DNA of 64,000 nucleotides from an uncultured Sphingomonas sp. (GTDB taxonomy: Bacteria > Pseudomonadota > Alphaproteobacteria > Sphingomonadales > Sphingomonadaceae), in assembly GCA_913776255.1 (NCBI GenBank), contig CAJYLV010000016.1, forward strand, positions 1 through 64,000. Direction: 5' to 3'. The position numbers were made by a program, and so were the translations under genes. How positions within the stretch are numbered: the stretch's first letter is position 1; each line of letters starts with the position of its first letter. This document shows positions 51,421 to 61,410 of this stretch, piece by piece. The notes beneath the pieces are model-generated. The model ran no database searches. It had not been told where the DNA came from and saw only the letters and a program-made list of their open reading frames with translations.

Positions 51421-53499
51421 GTGAATAACTGGGTTGCATGGGGTGCGGCAGGTGCCTCGATGGTGGTGGCGTCGACGGTTGCGGGGCAGGCGAGGGACGC
51501 GGTGCGCGATGTCCGCTATGCGCCCGCGCCGAACTGGGTGATCGCGCCGCCCGAGGCAAGCGACGCGCCCTTGCCACCGGGTGCACCGATGCGGATCGTC
51601 TATGTCGACCAGCAGGTGCGGCTGGTGCCGGGCGGCAGCGAATCCTACGAAGCATATCGCTTCAAGGTGCTGGCGCCCGAGGCGCTGGCGGTCGGCAACG
51701 TCACGGTCGCCTGGTCGCCGGGCAGCGACGTGCTGACGGTCCACCGCCTGCAGATCATCCGCGACGGCAAGCCGATCGACGTGCTGGCGACGCAGAAGTT
51801 CGCGATCCTCCAGCGTGAAAGCAACCTCGAACAGTCGATGCTCGACGGGCAGTTGACCGCCGCGCTCCAGGCCAGCGGACTGCAGGTCGGCGACGAGCTC
51901 GACTTCGCCTTCACCCGCATCTCGCGCGACGCGGCATGGGGCGAGCGGCCGCAGGGCGGGATGCAATTCCCGATCATGGGGATGCGCGGCGCATGGCGGT
52001 GGCGGCTGGTCGAGCCGGACGGGCAGCGCGTGGTCGTCAAGACGATCGGCGATCTGCCCGCCCCCGTTGTCACGCAAGCGGGGGCGCTGACCGATCGGCG
52101 CTACACGCTGTCGGACCCGGCCAGCGCGGTGCTGCCCGAGCAGGCGCCGCCGCGCTTTGCGGTGACGCGCGTCGTGCAGTTCAGCGGCTATGACGACTGG
52201 CGCACGGTGTCGCGCACCTTCGCGCCGCTCTACACGCGCGCCACCACGTTGAGCGCCGGCTCGCCGGTGAAGCAGGAGGCGGCGCGGATCGCGGCGGAGA
52301 CGAGCGACCCGGCGCGGCGGATCGAGGCGGCGCTGCGGGTTGCCGAGGATCGCATCCGCTATGTCTATGTCGGGCTGGACGGCGGCAATTACCGCCCGGC
52401 CACGGCGGACGAGACGTGGCAGCGGCGGTTCGGCGACTGCAAGGCGAAGACCGCGCTGCTGATCGCGCTGTTGCGCGAGCTGGGGATCGCTGCCGAGCCG
52501 GTACTGGTGTCGAGCAACGGCGGCGACGGCATCGACGAACGGCTGCCGACGCCGGGGGCGTTCGACCATATTATCGTGCGGGCGACCGCGGGCGGCGCAT
52601 CCTATTGGCTTGACGCGACGCGGCTGGGCGATCGCCACCTCGCCGACCTGCCGCCGCCGGCATCACGTTGGGGGCTGGCGTTGCGCGACGACGGCGCGCC
52701 GCTGGAGGCGTTGCCCGCGACGCCGCCACGGCTGCCCGACCGGATCGAGGCGATCGACATCGACGCCAGCGCCGGCTTCGACAAGCCGGGCGCCTATCGT
52801 GCGCAGCACGTGCTGCGCGGCGACGAGATCTTCACGATCCGCGCGCAGCTGGCCGGGCTCGCCGATGCCGATGCGCAGCGTGCCGTCGCCGCTTACTGGC
52901 GGCAACAGCTCCCCGACGTCGAACCGGCGACGACGACGTGGAAGTTCGACGACGACAACCGTCTGCTGGTGCTGGCGATGACCGGGACCGGCAAGGTCGA
53001 GTGGGAGGGCGATGCCAAGCAGGGGCGCACGCATTACGTCTATTACGGCGGCTACCCGCCACCCAATGAACTGAAGCGGCCCAAGGACCAGCCGCAGGAT
53101 GCGCCCTGGGCGACCGACTATCCGAGCTTCACCTGCTATTCCGCGACGGTGAAGGTGCCGGCCGCGGACAAGGGCTTCCGCTGGAGCTTCTCGTCGAAGC
53201 CGGTCGATCGCACGCTGGGCGGGGTCACCTATTGGCGGATCGCGACGTTCGAGCATGATGTCGTGCACGTCACCCGCACGCGCCGCACCGACGTCCGCGA
53301 GATCAGCGCGACGCAGGCGCGGCAGCTCAACGACGCGATCGCCGGGTTCGACAACAACAAGGCCTATGTGTTCGAAAGCCGCGACAAGCCGACGGTGGAT
53401 GTCGCCGCGCCGGGCAGCGACTTCGGCAACTTCGCGGCCTTCGCCGGGCCGAACCCGCCGTGCCAGCGGCCGGTGCACGCTGCGGCAGTAAGCAAGTAG
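51421..53499 (+). CDS. DUF3857 and transglutaminase-like domain protein
   Basis: The 692-residue exported protein has an N-terminal signal-like segment, a DUF3857 beta domain (about 50-230) and a transglutaminase/protease-like core with the triad Cys340 (RRFGDCKAKT), His383 (AFDHIIVRA) and Asp398 (YWLDATR). A C-terminal beta-rich part follows. Family members are periplasmic or outer-membrane associated and of unclear substrate; cysteine-protease or amidase activity is plausible. The start is GTG 51421; the ribosome-binding site is a weak GGGGG. It is a single gene between unrelated neighbours. Confidence 0.85.
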   Translation: MNNWVAWGAAGASMVVASTVAGQARDAVRDVRYAPAPNWVIAPPEASDAPLPPGAPMRIVYVDQQVRLVPGGSESYEAYRFKVLAPEALAVGNVTVAWSPGSDVLTVHRLQIIRDGKPIDVLATQKFAILQRESNLEQSMLDGQLTAALQASGLQVGDELDFAFTRISRDAAWGERPQGGMQFPIMGMRGAWRWRLVEPDGQRVVVKTIGDLPAPVVTQAGALTDRRYTLSDPASAVLPEQAPPRFAVTRVVQFSGYDDWRTVSRTFAPLYTRATTLSAGSPVKQEAARIAAETSDPARRIEAALRVAEDRIRYVYVGLDGGNYRPATADETWQRRFGDCKAKTALLIALLRELGIAAEPVLVSSNGGDGIDERLPTPGAFDHIIVRATAGGASYWLDATRLGDRHLADLPPPASRWGLALRDDGAPLEALPATPPRLPDRIEAIDIDASAGFDKPGAYRAQHVLRGDEIFTIRAQLAGLADADAQRAVAAYWRQQLPDVEPATTTWKFDDDNRLLVLAMTGTGKVEWEGDAKQGRTHYVYYGGYPPPNELKRPKDQPQDAPWATDYPSFTCYSATVKVPAADKGFRWSFSSKPVDRTLGGVTYWRIATFEHDVVHVTRTRRTDVREISATQARQLNDAIAGFDNNKAYVFESRDKPTVDVAAPGSDFGNFAAFAGPNPPCQRPVHAAAVSK

Positions 53500-53509
53500 C
53501 GGCGCCGGA

Positions 53510-54271
53510 TCAGCTCTTCAGCCGCCATCCGGTGCGGAAGATCGTCACCACCGCGGCGAGGCACAGCGCGGCGAACGCCAGCGTCACCGCCACGCACAGC
53601 CCGAACGACACGTCGCTCTGCCCGAAGAACGTCCAGCGGAAGCCGTTGATGAGATAGGCGACCGGGTTGAACAAGGTCACCGTCCGCCACGGCTCGGGCA
53701 GCACGTCGAGCGAGTAGAAGGCGCCGCCGAGGAAGGTCAGCGGGGTGACGACGAGCAGGGGAATGACCTGCAATTGCTCGAAGCCGTTCGCCCAGATGCC
53801 GAGGCAGAAGCCGAACAGCGCGAAACTCGCCGTGACCAGCAGCAGGTAGAGCAGCATCAGCAGCGGATGCGCGACGTGCAGGTCGACGAACAGATGCGCG
53901 GTGGCGAAGATCACCAGCGCGATCACCATCGACTTGGTCGCCGCCGCGCCGACATAGCCGAGCACCGTCTCGACCGGTGACAGCGGCGCGGAGAGCAATT
54001 CGTAGATCGTGCCGGTGAACTTCGGCATGTAGATGCCGAGGCTGGCGTTGAAGATGCTCTCCGAGAAGATCGTCAGCAGCATCAGCCCCGGCACGATGAA
54101 CGCGCCGTAGCTGACGCCATCGACCCCGCGCATCTGTGACCCGATCGCGGCGCCGAACACGATGAAATAGAGCGTGGTGGTGATGACCGGGGTCGCGAGG
54201 CTGGTCCAGATCGTCCGCCCGAAGCGCGCCATCTCGAAGCGATAGATCGCCCAGATGCCGTGGAGGTTCAT
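53510..54271 (-). CDS. ABC-2 type transporter permease
   Basis: The 253-residue inner-membrane protein has six helices of the ABC-2 exporter fold ([53 protein letters not shown]). It pairs with the ATPase encoded just upstream, overlapping by ATGA, to form a half-size exporter of the NodIJ/drug or polysaccharide type. Substrate is unknown. Confidence 0.92.
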   Translation of the reverse strand: MNLHGIWAIYRFEMARFGRTIWTSLATPVITTTLYFIVFGAAIGSQMRGVDGVSYGAFIVPGLMLLTIFSESIFNASLGIYMPKFTGTIYELLSAPLSPVETVLGYVGAAATKSMVIALVIFATAHLFVDLHVAHPLLMLLYLLLVTASFALFGFCLGIWANGFEQLQVIPLLVVTPLTFLGGAFYSLDVLPEPWRTVTLFNPVAYLINGFRWTFFGQSDVSFGLCVAVTLAFAALCLAAVVTIFRTGWRLKS

Positions 54272-55197
54272 GCGCGCGCTCCCACCAGATCGACGAAGAT
54301 GTCCTCGAGGCTCGACTTGCGCGTCTCGAGATCGCGGAACGCGACCTGTTCCTGCGCCAGCCGTTCGAGCAGCCGCGGGATGCCGGTATCCTCGGCCTTG
54401 GCGTCGAAGACGTAGCGCAATTTGTGCCCCTCGTCCTCCAGCGTCAGCGGCCAGTCCGCCAGCCCGGCCGGGATCGCGGTCAGCGGCTCAACCAAAGTAA
54501 GGTCCATCTGCCGCTTGCCGAGCTTCGCCATCAGCGCGTTCTTCTCCTCGACCAGCAGCAATTTGCCGCCGGTGATGACGCCGACGCGGTCGGCCATCTC
54601 CTCGGCCTCCTCAATATAATGGGTGGTGAGGATGATCGTCGCGCCTTGTTCGCGCAGTCGGTGAACCAGCTTCCACATGTCACGGCGCAAGGCGACGTCG
54701 ACCCCGGCGGTCGGCTCGTCGAGGAACAGGATCTGCGGCTCGTGCGCCAGTGCCTTGGCGATCAGCACGCGGCGCTTCATCCCGCCGGACAGGTCCTTGA
54801 TCTTCGAATGCCGCTTTTCCCACAGCGACAGGTCGCGCAGCACCTGCTCGATATAGGCGGAGTGCCCCGAGCGGCCGAACAGCCGGCGCGAGAAGGTGAC
54901 GGTGGCCAGCACGCTTTCGAACTGGTCGGTCGCCAGTTCCTGCGGCACCAGCCCGATCGCGCGGCGCGCGGCCTTGTAGTCGCGGGTCACGTCGTGTCCG
55001 GCGACGGTGACGCTGCCGGCGCTGGGCGTGACGATCCCGCAGATGATGCTGATGAGCGTCGTCTTGCCCGCGCCATTCGGTCCGAGCAGCGCGAAGATCT
55101 CGCCGCGGTTGACGGTCAGGTCGACCGTGCCGAGCGCGGTCGGGCCGTTGCGATAGGTTTTCGACACGCCCGCAACGGTGAGAATCGGCTCCGGCAT
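54268..55197 (-). CDS. ABC transporter ATP-binding protein
   Basis: The 309-residue ATPase has Walker [11 protein letters not shown]-loop LVPQELAT, signature LSGGMKRR, Walker [13 protein letters not shown] and the switch histidine in TTHYIEEAE, then a C-terminal DUF4162-like extension of about 80 residues common in ABC-2 drug exporters. ATG 55197 (MPEPILTV) is chosen; the frame is open further upstream but unlike the family. It energises the adjacent permease. Confidence 0.94.
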   Translation of the reverse strand: MPEPILTVAGVSKTYRNGPTALGTVDLTVNRGEIFALLGPNGAGKTTLISIICGIVTPSAGSVTVAGHDVTRDYKAARRAIGLVPQELATDQFESVLATVTFSRRLFGRSGHSAYIEQVLRDLSLWEKRHSKIKDLSGGMKRRVLIAKALAHEPQILFLDEPTAGVDVALRRDMWKLVHRLREQGATIILTTHYIEEAEEMADRVGVITGGKLLLVEEKNALMAKLGKRQMDLTLVEPLTAIPAGLADWPLTLEDEGHKLRYVFDAKAEDTGIPRLLERLAQEQVAFRDLETRKSSLEDIFVDLVGARA

Positions 55198-55440
55198 TCC
55201 GCCCCCTGAACGATGACCCAGATCGTTACGCCGGCGCGCGACAATCGTTCCAGAATTGGGACGTCGGCGCACGCCGGCGAGCGGTTCCGCGCGGCGCGCT
55301 CGGCCACAATCGTTTGAAGTTAACCATGATCCGCAATCTGTGTCATTATGGGTCGCGGGCGGAGCGACCGGCCTTGGAGCGCGCGCGCAATGCGCTTCTA
55401 ACCCTTTGTACCGACAGGATTGTCGGAATGGGGAGGACGT

Positions 55441-56214
55441 ATGAAAGCGCTTTATTGCCTGACCGCGGCGGCTCTGGTCGTCGCGGCGGCGCCGGCCTCG
55501 GCCGCCACCGTCATCGTGTCCGATGTTGCGGGACTGCCGAGCAAGACCGCCTGGGGCACCTATCCCGGCGAGAATTATGCGGGTAGCAGCGCGGCGGTGA
55601 CGGGCACCGTCGCCTATAACGGGACCGGCTCGCTGGAGATGCGCGGCGACCGCACGCGCACGCAGCTCGGGATCCAGTTCGCCCTCGGTCGCACCGATCT
55701 CGGCGCCCTTTCCACCGTCAGCGCGCTGACCTTCGACTGGCGGATCGCCGCGGATTCGACCAACCCGTACAATGCGGATTACACCCCGGCGCTGCGGCTG
55801 CTGATCCTCGACGGCAGCACGCGCAAGGAGCTGATCTGGGAGGGTGCGTATAACGGCACCTATGGCAACACCGCCCGCGACACCTGGTACAGCACGACCG
55901 CCAACGACAAATTCTACATCACCGGCGGCAGCGTGAATGACGGCCAGACGATCGCCAGCTGGGCGTCGCAGCTGACCGGTGCGCGGCTGCTCGGGATGTC
56001 GGTGGGCGTCGGCAGCGGGCTGGGGAAGGGCTATCACGCCTTCGCCGACAATGTGACACTGACCACCAGTGCGGGCAGCACCACCTACAATTTCGACCTA
56101 AAGCCGACGGCCGCGGTGCCGGAGCCGGGGACGTGGATGATGATGATGCTGGGCTTCGGCGTGGTCGGCGCGGCCTGCCGCCGCCGAACGCGCGCGCGGG
56201 TGGCGCTGGGCTGA
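55441..56214 (+). CDS. Secreted PEPxxWA-CTERM sorting-signal protein
   Basis: The 257-residue protein has a signal peptide (about residues 1-22, APASAAT), a beta-rich body with the look of a lectin or carbohydrate-binding sandwich ([34 protein letters not shown]), and the C-terminal tripartite tag [18 protein letters not shown] followed by an Arg-rich end. The tag matches the PEPxxWA variant of sphingomonads, recognised by exosortase for surface sorting, often with exopolysaccharide or floc formation. GGGGAGG lies before ATG 55441. No exosortase gene is in the window. Confidence 0.9.
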   Translation: MKALYCLTAAALVVAAAPASAATVIVSDVAGLPSKTAWGTYPGENYAGSSAAVTGTVAYNGTGSLEMRGDRTRTQLGIQFALGRTDLGALSTVSALTFDWRIAADSTNPYNADYTPALRLLILDGSTRKELIWEGAYNGTYGNTARDTWYSTTANDKFYITGGSVNDGQTIASWASQLTGARLLGMSVGVGSGLGKGYHAFADNVTLTTSAGSTTYNFDLKPTAAVPEPGTWMMMMLGFGVVGAACRRRTRARVALG

Positions 56215-56226
56215 GCTGCCTCCCCG

Positions 56227-56257
56227 CCGTCGCCCCGGATCAGGTCCGAGGCGACGG
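56227..56257. terminator. Bidirectional stem-loop between convergent genes
   Basis: CCGTCGCC (56227-56234) pairs with GGCGACGG (56250-56257), with an inner CGGA/TCCG pair. It lies in the 60-base gap between the PEP-CTERM gene and the convergent DsbA-like gene, and looks like a reduced family C repeat used as a shared terminator. Confidence 0.6.
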
Positions 56258-56274
56258 CAAGCGGGGGATCGGCT

Positions 56275-56985
56275 CTAGGAAGCGCGCGCCTTCGCCACCG
56301 CGTCCTGCAAGCGATCGAGCGGAAGCGCGCCGCTCAGCAGCTGGTCGCCGACCACCCAGGCCGGCGTACCGGTGATCCCGAGCTTCTGCGCCAGTTCGAG
56401 ATTGCCCCGGAGCGTCTCGTCGGCATCGGCGGGCATCTTGGCGAGATCGACCCCGCTGGCGCGCGCCGCCTGCGCGATCGTCGCGTCGCTGACCGGGCCG
56501 GCGGCGTAGAGCGCGTCGTGGAACGGCTTGAACTTGCCCTGTGCCGCGGCGGCCAGCGAAGCGCGGGCGGCGGTGCGGCTGCTCTCGGCGAGCACCGGCA
56601 GCTCCTTGAAGACGACGCGCAGCTTCTTGTCGGCCGCCACCAACTTCTCGATCGTCGGCAGGCTGGCGCGACAGAAGCCGCAATTATAGTCGTAATATTC
56701 GACCAAGGTGACATCGGCGTTCGGGTTGCCGATCCACGCATTGCCATACGGCTCCTCGATCGCGCCGCGGCTGGCGGCGATCGCGCGCGTCGCGTCGCGT
56801 TGTTGCAGGCGCTCGATCGCCTCCGGGATCAGCTCGGGGTGCGCGAGCACATAGTCGCGAACGACCCGGCCGATGCGCGCCTCGTCCGCCGCGCCGACCG
56901 GCGCCGCGCGCTCCGCGAGCCAAATGCCGCCGGCGCCGAACAACAGTCCGATCGCCACCAGCCCCAACACCATCAACCTGTTCAA
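56275..56985 (-). CDS. Membrane-anchored DsbA-family thiol-disulfide oxidoreductase
   Basis: The 236-residue protein has one N-terminal membrane helix (about 5-22), a linker, and a thioredoxin-fold DsbA/Com1-like domain with the redox motif CGFC (Cys102-Cys105) in YYDYNCGFCRA and the cis-proline loop GTPAWVVG. It probably oxidises or isomerises disulfides of exported proteins. The start TTG 56985 overlaps the M48 stop by four bases (TTGA); ATG 56973 is the alternative. Co-transcription with an M48 envelope protease suggests joint envelope quality control. Confidence 0.9.
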   Translation of the reverse strand: MNRLMVLGLVAIGLLFGAGGIWLAERAAPVGAADEARIGRVVRDYVLAHPELIPEAIERLQQRDATRAIAASRGAIEEPYGNAWIGNPNADVTLVEYYDYNCGFCRASLPTIEKLVAADKKLRVVFKELPVLAESSRTAARASLAAAAQGKFKPFHDALYAAGPVSDATIAQAARASGVDLAKMPADADETLRGNLELAQKLGITGTPAWVVGDQLLSGALPLDRLQDAVAKARAS

Positions 56986-58331
56986 CGCCGGCGCTTCTTT
57001 CCGTTCTTGTCGACGGCGTTCTGCGCGGTCATCGCAATGTCCTGCGCGCGGATCCAGTCGGGGGTGTTCTTGGGGATGCCCGCCATCGCATAGCGGGCGC
57101 GGTCGGCGGCGGTGCGGTCGTCGCCCATCATGCTCGCGCGCTCGGCGCTGGCCAGCGCGGCACGCGCCTCGTCGCCGGTCAGCTCGTAGACCGTGCCGAG
57201 CTGGAACCACGCGAACGGATTTTCGTCGTCGCGTGCCACAGCGGTGCGCAACACGCGCTTCGCCTCGTCGTAATGCGTCGGGTCCTCGGTCGCGATCAGC
57301 GCATGGCCGTAGGTCGTTGCGATCAGCGGATTGGCGCGCGAGCCCTCGGTCGCGCGCTTGAGCGGCGCGAGCGCGAGCTTCGGCTTGCCGGCTTCGAGCA
57401 GAATCTGCCCCATGATCTCCTGAAAATACGGGTCATTGGGCTCCTTCGCGACCAGCGCCTCGGCCTCGGCATCCGCCTTCTCGGGATAGCCGGCGCGGTG
57501 ATAGGCATAGGCGCGCGCGTAATGCGCATAGACGGTCTGGTCGCTGTCGGGATATTTCTGGAGCGCCTGCGGGGGCGGCATCAGATAGCCGTCGAGCTTG
57601 GCGCGGACGCGCAGAAAGCGCTCCTGGAGCGTGCTGTCGGGGGGCTTGCTCCATGCCTTGGACGCCTGCACGTCGGCGGTCAGCGTCTGGACGCGCGTGC
57701 CCGACAGCGGGTGCGATTGCATGAACGGGTCGATGTTCTTCGTGCCGTAGCGATATTCCTGCTGCTGCAGCTTCTTGAAGAACTCGAGCATCCCCTTGCC
57801 GGTGATCCCGGCGGTGTCGAGATAGCGGACCGCCGAGGCGTCGGCGGTCGCTTCCTGCACGCGGCTGAACGCGAGATATTTGCCCATCGCGACCTGCTGC
57901 CCGGCGGCGAGGATGCCGGCACCGGCCTCGCCGCCGCCCGCCGCCATCGCGGCGAGCCCGAGCACCATCGAGAGCAGATAGACGCCCATCGCCGGCTTCT
58001 GCGCCTGCGCGCCGGTGATGACATGGCCGTCGGCGATATGGCCGAGCTCGTGCGCGATCACGCCCTGCACCTGATTGGCGCTGTCGGCCTGCTGGAGCAA
58101 TCCGGTATGGATATACACCGTCTGACCACCGGCGACGAAGGCGTTGATCGACTCGTCGTTGACCAGCGCGAACGACACGTCGGTGGGACGCAGCCCGGCG
58201 GCGGTGACGAGCGGCGCGGACATATCCTTGAGCAGCGCCTCGGTTTCGGCATCGCGCAGCAGCGACTGCGCCTGCGCGGGTTGCGCGAGGAGCAGGACGG
58301 TGGTGGCGACGGCAGTGATCAGGCGACGCAT
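56982..58331 (-). CDS. M48 family metalloprotease with TPR domain, BepA-like
   Basis: The 449-residue periplasmic protease has a signal peptide (about residues 1-21), the zinc motif HELGH (His94, Glu95, His98), the third ligand region EATADASAVRYLD, and a C-terminal tetratricopeptide region (about 270-420). BepA-type proteins degrade or assist stalled outer-membrane proteins such as LptD and BamA substrates. The hydrophobic MGVYLLSMVLGLAAMAAGG loop is shared with BepA/LoiP relatives. Confidence 0.93.
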   Translation of the reverse strand: MRRLITAVATTVLLLAQPAQAQSLLRDAETEALLKDMSAPLVTAAGLRPTDVSFALVNDESINAFVAGGQTVYIHTGLLQQADSANQVQGVIAHELGHIADGHVITGAQAQKPAMGVYLLSMVLGLAAMAAGGGEAGAGILAAGQQVAMGKYLAFSRVQEATADASAVRYLDTAGITGKGMLEFFKKLQQQEYRYGTKNIDPFMQSHPLSGTRVQTLTADVQASKAWSKPPDSTLQERFLRVRAKLDGYLMPPPQALQKYPDSDQTVYAHYARAYAYHRAGYPEKADAEAEALVAKEPNDPYFQEIMGQILLEAGKPKLALAPLKRATEGSRANPLIATTYGHALIATEDPTHYDEAKRVLRTAVARDDENPFAWFQLGTVYELTGDEARAALASAERASMMGDDRTAADRARYAMAGIPKNTPDWIRAQDIAMTAQNAVDKNGKKRRR

Positions 58332-58404
58332 GGGAGGCGTCTTAGGGCATGACGTCGGGAGCCGGAAGGCGCGTCGGCGCTTTTCAGCGGAACGTTCACC
58401 TTGT

Positions 58405-58510
58405 TCGTCGCCCCGGATTCTTCGACGAAGCTCAGGAGAGCCTTGACCCGAGGCCCCGCTTCTCGCGGCCGGGTCAAGAAGCGGGATTCCGGATCGCGTC
58501 CGGGATGACG
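58405..58510. repeat. Inverted intergenic repeat, family C, copy 3
   Basis: The element starts TTCGTCGCCCCGGATTC, contains GCTTCTCGCGGCCGGGTC opposite AAGCGGGATTCCGG, and ends CGTCCGGGATGACG, resembling copies at 18921 and 29252 with a longer centre. It lies in the 372-base gap between the M48 gene and rne; the rest of the gap (58332-58404 and 58626-58703) shows no gene. Confidence 0.72.
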
Positions 58511-58548
58511 GAAGAACGCAGGTGAGGGATGCCAGCCGATCGACCGTA

Positions 58549-58625
58549 CGTCATTGCGAGCGGAGCGAAGCAATCCAGAGTCGGACCAGGACGCCCTAAA
58601 TTGCTTCGCTCCGCTCGCAATGACG
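58549..58625. repeat. REP-like palindromic repeat, family A, copy 4
   Basis: A 77-base copy with outer arms CGTCATTGCGAGCGGAGCG and CGCTCCGCTCGCAATGACG; one inner arm is changed to CTAAATTGCTT. It sits about 80 bases beyond the 3' end of rne. Confidence 0.9.
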
Positions 58626-58703
58626 ACTGGGGAAGAGGCAGGGATCATCGGCCGGGCTGTGCGGCGGTTCGACTGAACCGCCGCTGAAGCCCGGCCGATC
58701 GCG
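58626..58703. other. Short non-coding segment downstream of rne
   Basis: It holds an imperfect hairpin: CGGCCGGGCT and AGCCCGGCCG (58651-58660 and 58689-58698) with CGGCGGTTC/GAACCGCCG inside, a likely rne terminator on the minus strand. Confidence 0.5.
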
Positions 58704-61364
58704 TCACGCGCCGAACGTACGCTGCCACCAGCCGCGGCGCGGGGCGGCCGTCTGCTCGGCGTCGGCGGCCGGCTCCTCGACCGCAGGCGCCTCCTCCGCC
58801 GCCGGTTCGTCCGCGACCACCGGCTCGGGCGCGGCGTCCTCGGCGACCTTCTTGCGCCGCGTCCGCTTCGGCTTGGCCGGCGCTTCCTCGGCGACCGGCT
58901 CGGGCGCGGGCAGGCCATCGTTGACCGGACCGGCATCGCCTGCCTCGACCACCGGCTCGGCGACCTTCTTGCGGCGGGTGCGCTTCGGCTTGGCCGGTGC
59001 CTCCTCGGCGACCGGTTCGTCGGCGGCGACCGGCGCGGGGGCCGGCTCCTCGGCGGGCGCTGCCGCGGCCTTGCGACCGCGCTTGGGCGCGGGCGCCGGC
59101 GTCGGCTCGGCGGCGACGCGCGCGCGCGGACGGCGGCGCGTCTTGGGCGCGGCGGGCTCTTCGACCGCGGGCGCTTCCTCGGCGACCGCGTCGGCCACGA
59201 CCGGCTCGGGCTCGATCGCGGCGTCGTCGACGACCTCGACCTGCGCCTGGGCCGGCTCGGCCGCCTGCTCGCCCCCGCGCTCGCCGTCGCGACGGCGGCC
59301 GCGACGCCCGCGCCGACGACGACGGCCGCCCTCGCGCTCGGCCTCCTCGCTGGCTTCCACGTCGGCCGCGGCGTCCGGCTCGGCGTCGGCGGCTTCGGCC
59401 TCCTCGGCCTCTTCCTCGCCGGCCTCGTCGGTCCGCTCCTCACCCTCGACCCGGTCGCGACCGCGACGCCCGCGACGGCGACGGCGGCGACGCCCGCCGC
59501 GCCCGCCTTCGCCCTCGGGCGCGGCGACCTGCTCGACGGTGTCCTCGTCTTCGGCCTCTTCCTCCTCGTCGATCTCGTCCTCGACCAGATCGTCCTCGGG
59601 CTCCTCGACGATCGGGCGATCGAACTTCGGCGGGTGCGCGGGTGGCGGGCCGCTGGCCTCGACCGACATGCGTGCGCCTTCCTCCTCGCCATCGGGGATG
59701 ATCTCGACGGTGACGCCGTAGCGGTCCTCGATCTCGGCGATGTCGGCGCGCTTGCGGTTGAGCACGTAGAAGGCCGCTTCCTGGCTGCAGCGCAGCGTCA
59801 GGACCGAGCCACGGCCACGCGCCGCTTCGTCCTCGAGCAAGCGCAGCGCCGACAGCCCCGACGACGAGGCGGTGCGGACGAAGCCGGTGCCCTCGCAATG
59901 CGGGCAGGGGCGGGTCGAGGCCTCGAGCACGCCGGTGCGCAGCCGCTGGCGGCTCATCTCCATCAGGCCGAAGCCCGAGATGCGGCCGACCTGGATGCGC
60001 GCGCGATCGTTCTTGAGCGCCTCCTTCATCGCCTTCTCGACCTTACGGACGTTCGATCCGTTATCCATGTCGATGAAGTCGATGACGATCAGCCCGGCCA
60101 TGTCGCGCAGCCGCAGCTGACGTGCGATCTCCTGCGCGGCCTCAAGATTGGTCGCGGTGGCGGTCTGCTCGATATTGTGCTCGCGGGTCGAGCGGCCGGA
60201 GTTGATGTCGATCGACACCAGCGCCTCGGTCGGGTTGATGACCAGATAGCCGCCCGACTTCAGCTGGACGACCGGGTGGTACATCGCCGCGAGCTGATCC
60301 TCGACGCCGGCGCGCTGATAGAGCGGCACCGGATCGCTGTAATGCTTCACCTTCTTGGCGTGGGTCGGCATCAGCAGCCGCATGAACTCGCGCGCCTGGC
60401 GATAGCCGTCGTCGCCCTCGACGATGACCTCGTCGATGTCCTTGTTGTAGATGTCGCGGATCGCGCGCTTCATCAGGTCGCTGTCGCCATAGACCAGCGC
60501 CGGCGCGCTCGACGTCAGCGTCTTCTCGCGGATCTCGTCCCACAGCCGGGCGAGATAGTCGAAGTCGCGCTTGATCTCGGTCTTGGTGCGCTGGAGCCCG
60601 GCGGTGCGGACGATGCAGCCCATCGACGACGGCAGCTGCAGGTCCGCCATGATCGTCTTGAGCCGCTTGCGATCGGCGGCGTTGCTGATCTTGCGGCTGA
60701 TCCCGCCGCCATGCGACGTGTTGGGCATCAGCACGCAATAGCGGCCGGCGAGCGACAGATATGTGGTCAGCGCCGCGCCCTTGTTGCCGCGCTCTTCCTT
60801 GACGACCTGCACCAGCAGCACCTGGCGGCGATGGATCACGTCCTGGATCTTGTAGCGGCGGCGCAGGTTCATGCGACGCTGGCGCAGCGCCTCGACCTGA
60901 TCGTCATTGCCGCCAGACCGGCCGCGACGGCGCGGGGCGGGGGCGTCGCCCTCTTCCGCATCGTCATGGTCGTGATCGTGGTCGGCGTCGTCGTGATCGT
61001 CGCCCTCGGCATCGCCCTCGAACTCGCCGTCGTCGAGCGCGTCCTGCTCGGCGCGTAGCGCGGCTTCCTCGGCGGCGTGCTCGGCCTCCTCGCGCAGCAG
61101 CGCCTCGCGATCCTCCTTGGGGATCTGGTAATAGTCCGGGTGGATCTCGCTGAAGGCGAGGAAGCCGTGGCGATTGCCGCCGTAATCGACGAACGCCGCC
61201 TGCAGCGACGGCTCGACGCGCGTCACCTTGGCGAGATAGATGTTACCCTTGAGCTGCTTGCGCTCGGCACTCTCGAAATCGAATTCCTCGATCCGGTTAC
61301 CCTTGACGACCGCCACGCGGGTTTCTTCCCGGTGGCGTGCGTCGATCAGCATACGCGTGGTCAT
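58704..61364 (-). CDS. rne: Ribonuclease E/G family endoribonuclease
   Basis: The 886-residue enzyme starts mRNA decay and processes rRNA. The catalytic core (1-510) holds an S1 domain, the metal-binding aspartates Asp386 (VSIDINSG) and Asp429 (IVIDFIDMD), and the Zn-link CPHC at 487-490. An acidic His/Asp-rich insert (about 93-160) splits the S1 domain. The C-terminal half is disordered, alternating Arg-rich and Glu/Ala-rich blocks, with the degenerate unit APAKPKRTRRKKVAE twice and a terminal RRGWWQRTFGA. This tail should scaffold a degradosome and bind RNA. ATG 61364 follows GGAGAG. Confidence 0.95.
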   Translation of the reverse strand: MTTRMLIDARHREETRVAVVKGNRIEEFDFESAERKQLKGNIYLAKVTRVEPSLQAAFVDYGGNRHGFLAFSEIHPDYYQIPKEDREALLREEAEHAAEEAALRAEQDALDDGEFEGDAEGDDHDDADHDHDHDDAEEGDAPAPRRRGRSGGNDDQVEALRQRRMNLRRRYKIQDVIHRRQVLLVQVVKEERGNKGAALTTYLSLAGRYCVLMPNTSHGGGISRKISNAADRKRLKTIMADLQLPSSMGCIVRTAGLQRTKTEIKRDFDYLARLWDEIREKTLTSSAPALVYGDSDLMKRAIRDIYNKDIDEVIVEGDDGYRQAREFMRLLMPTHAKKVKHYSDPVPLYQRAGVEDQLAAMYHPVVQLKSGGYLVINPTEALVSIDINSGRSTREHNIEQTATATNLEAAQEIARQLRLRDMAGLIVIDFIDMDNGSNVRKVEKAMKEALKNDRARIQVGRISGFGLMEMSRQRLRTGVLEASTRPCPHCEGTGFVRTASSSGLSALRLLEDEAARGRGSVLTLRCSQEAAFYVLNRKRADIAEIEDRYGVTVEIIPDGEEEGARMSVEASGPPPAHPPKFDRPIVEEPEDDLVEDEIDEEEEAEDEDTVEQVAAPEGEGGRGGRRRRRRRGRRGRDRVEGEERTDEAGEEEAEEAEAADAEPDAAADVEASEEAEREGGRRRRRGRRGRRRDGERGGEQAAEPAQAQVEVVDDAAIEPEPVVADAVAEEAPAVEEPAAPKTRRRPRARVAAEPTPAPAPKRGRKAAAAPAEEPAPAPVAADEPVAEEAPAKPKRTRRKKVAEPVVEAGDAGPVNDGLPAPEPVAEEAPAKPKRTRRKKVAEDAAPEPVVADEPAAEEAPAVEEPAADAEQTAAPRRGWWQRTFGA

Positions 61365-61377
61365 TGAAAACTCTCCA

Positions 61378-61410
61378 CGCGCCGCCCTCCGCCGAAGGGG
61401 AGGGGGCGCG
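61378..61410 (-). promoter_or_regulatory. Hairpin in the rne mRNA leader
   Basis: CGCGCC-CCCTCC and GGAGGG-GGCGCG arms form about 12 base pairs with one bulge, ending 13 bases before the rne start and just upstream of its ribosome-binding site. RNase E is known to control its own mRNA through leader hairpins in E. coli; a similar role here is an inference. Confidence 0.45.
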
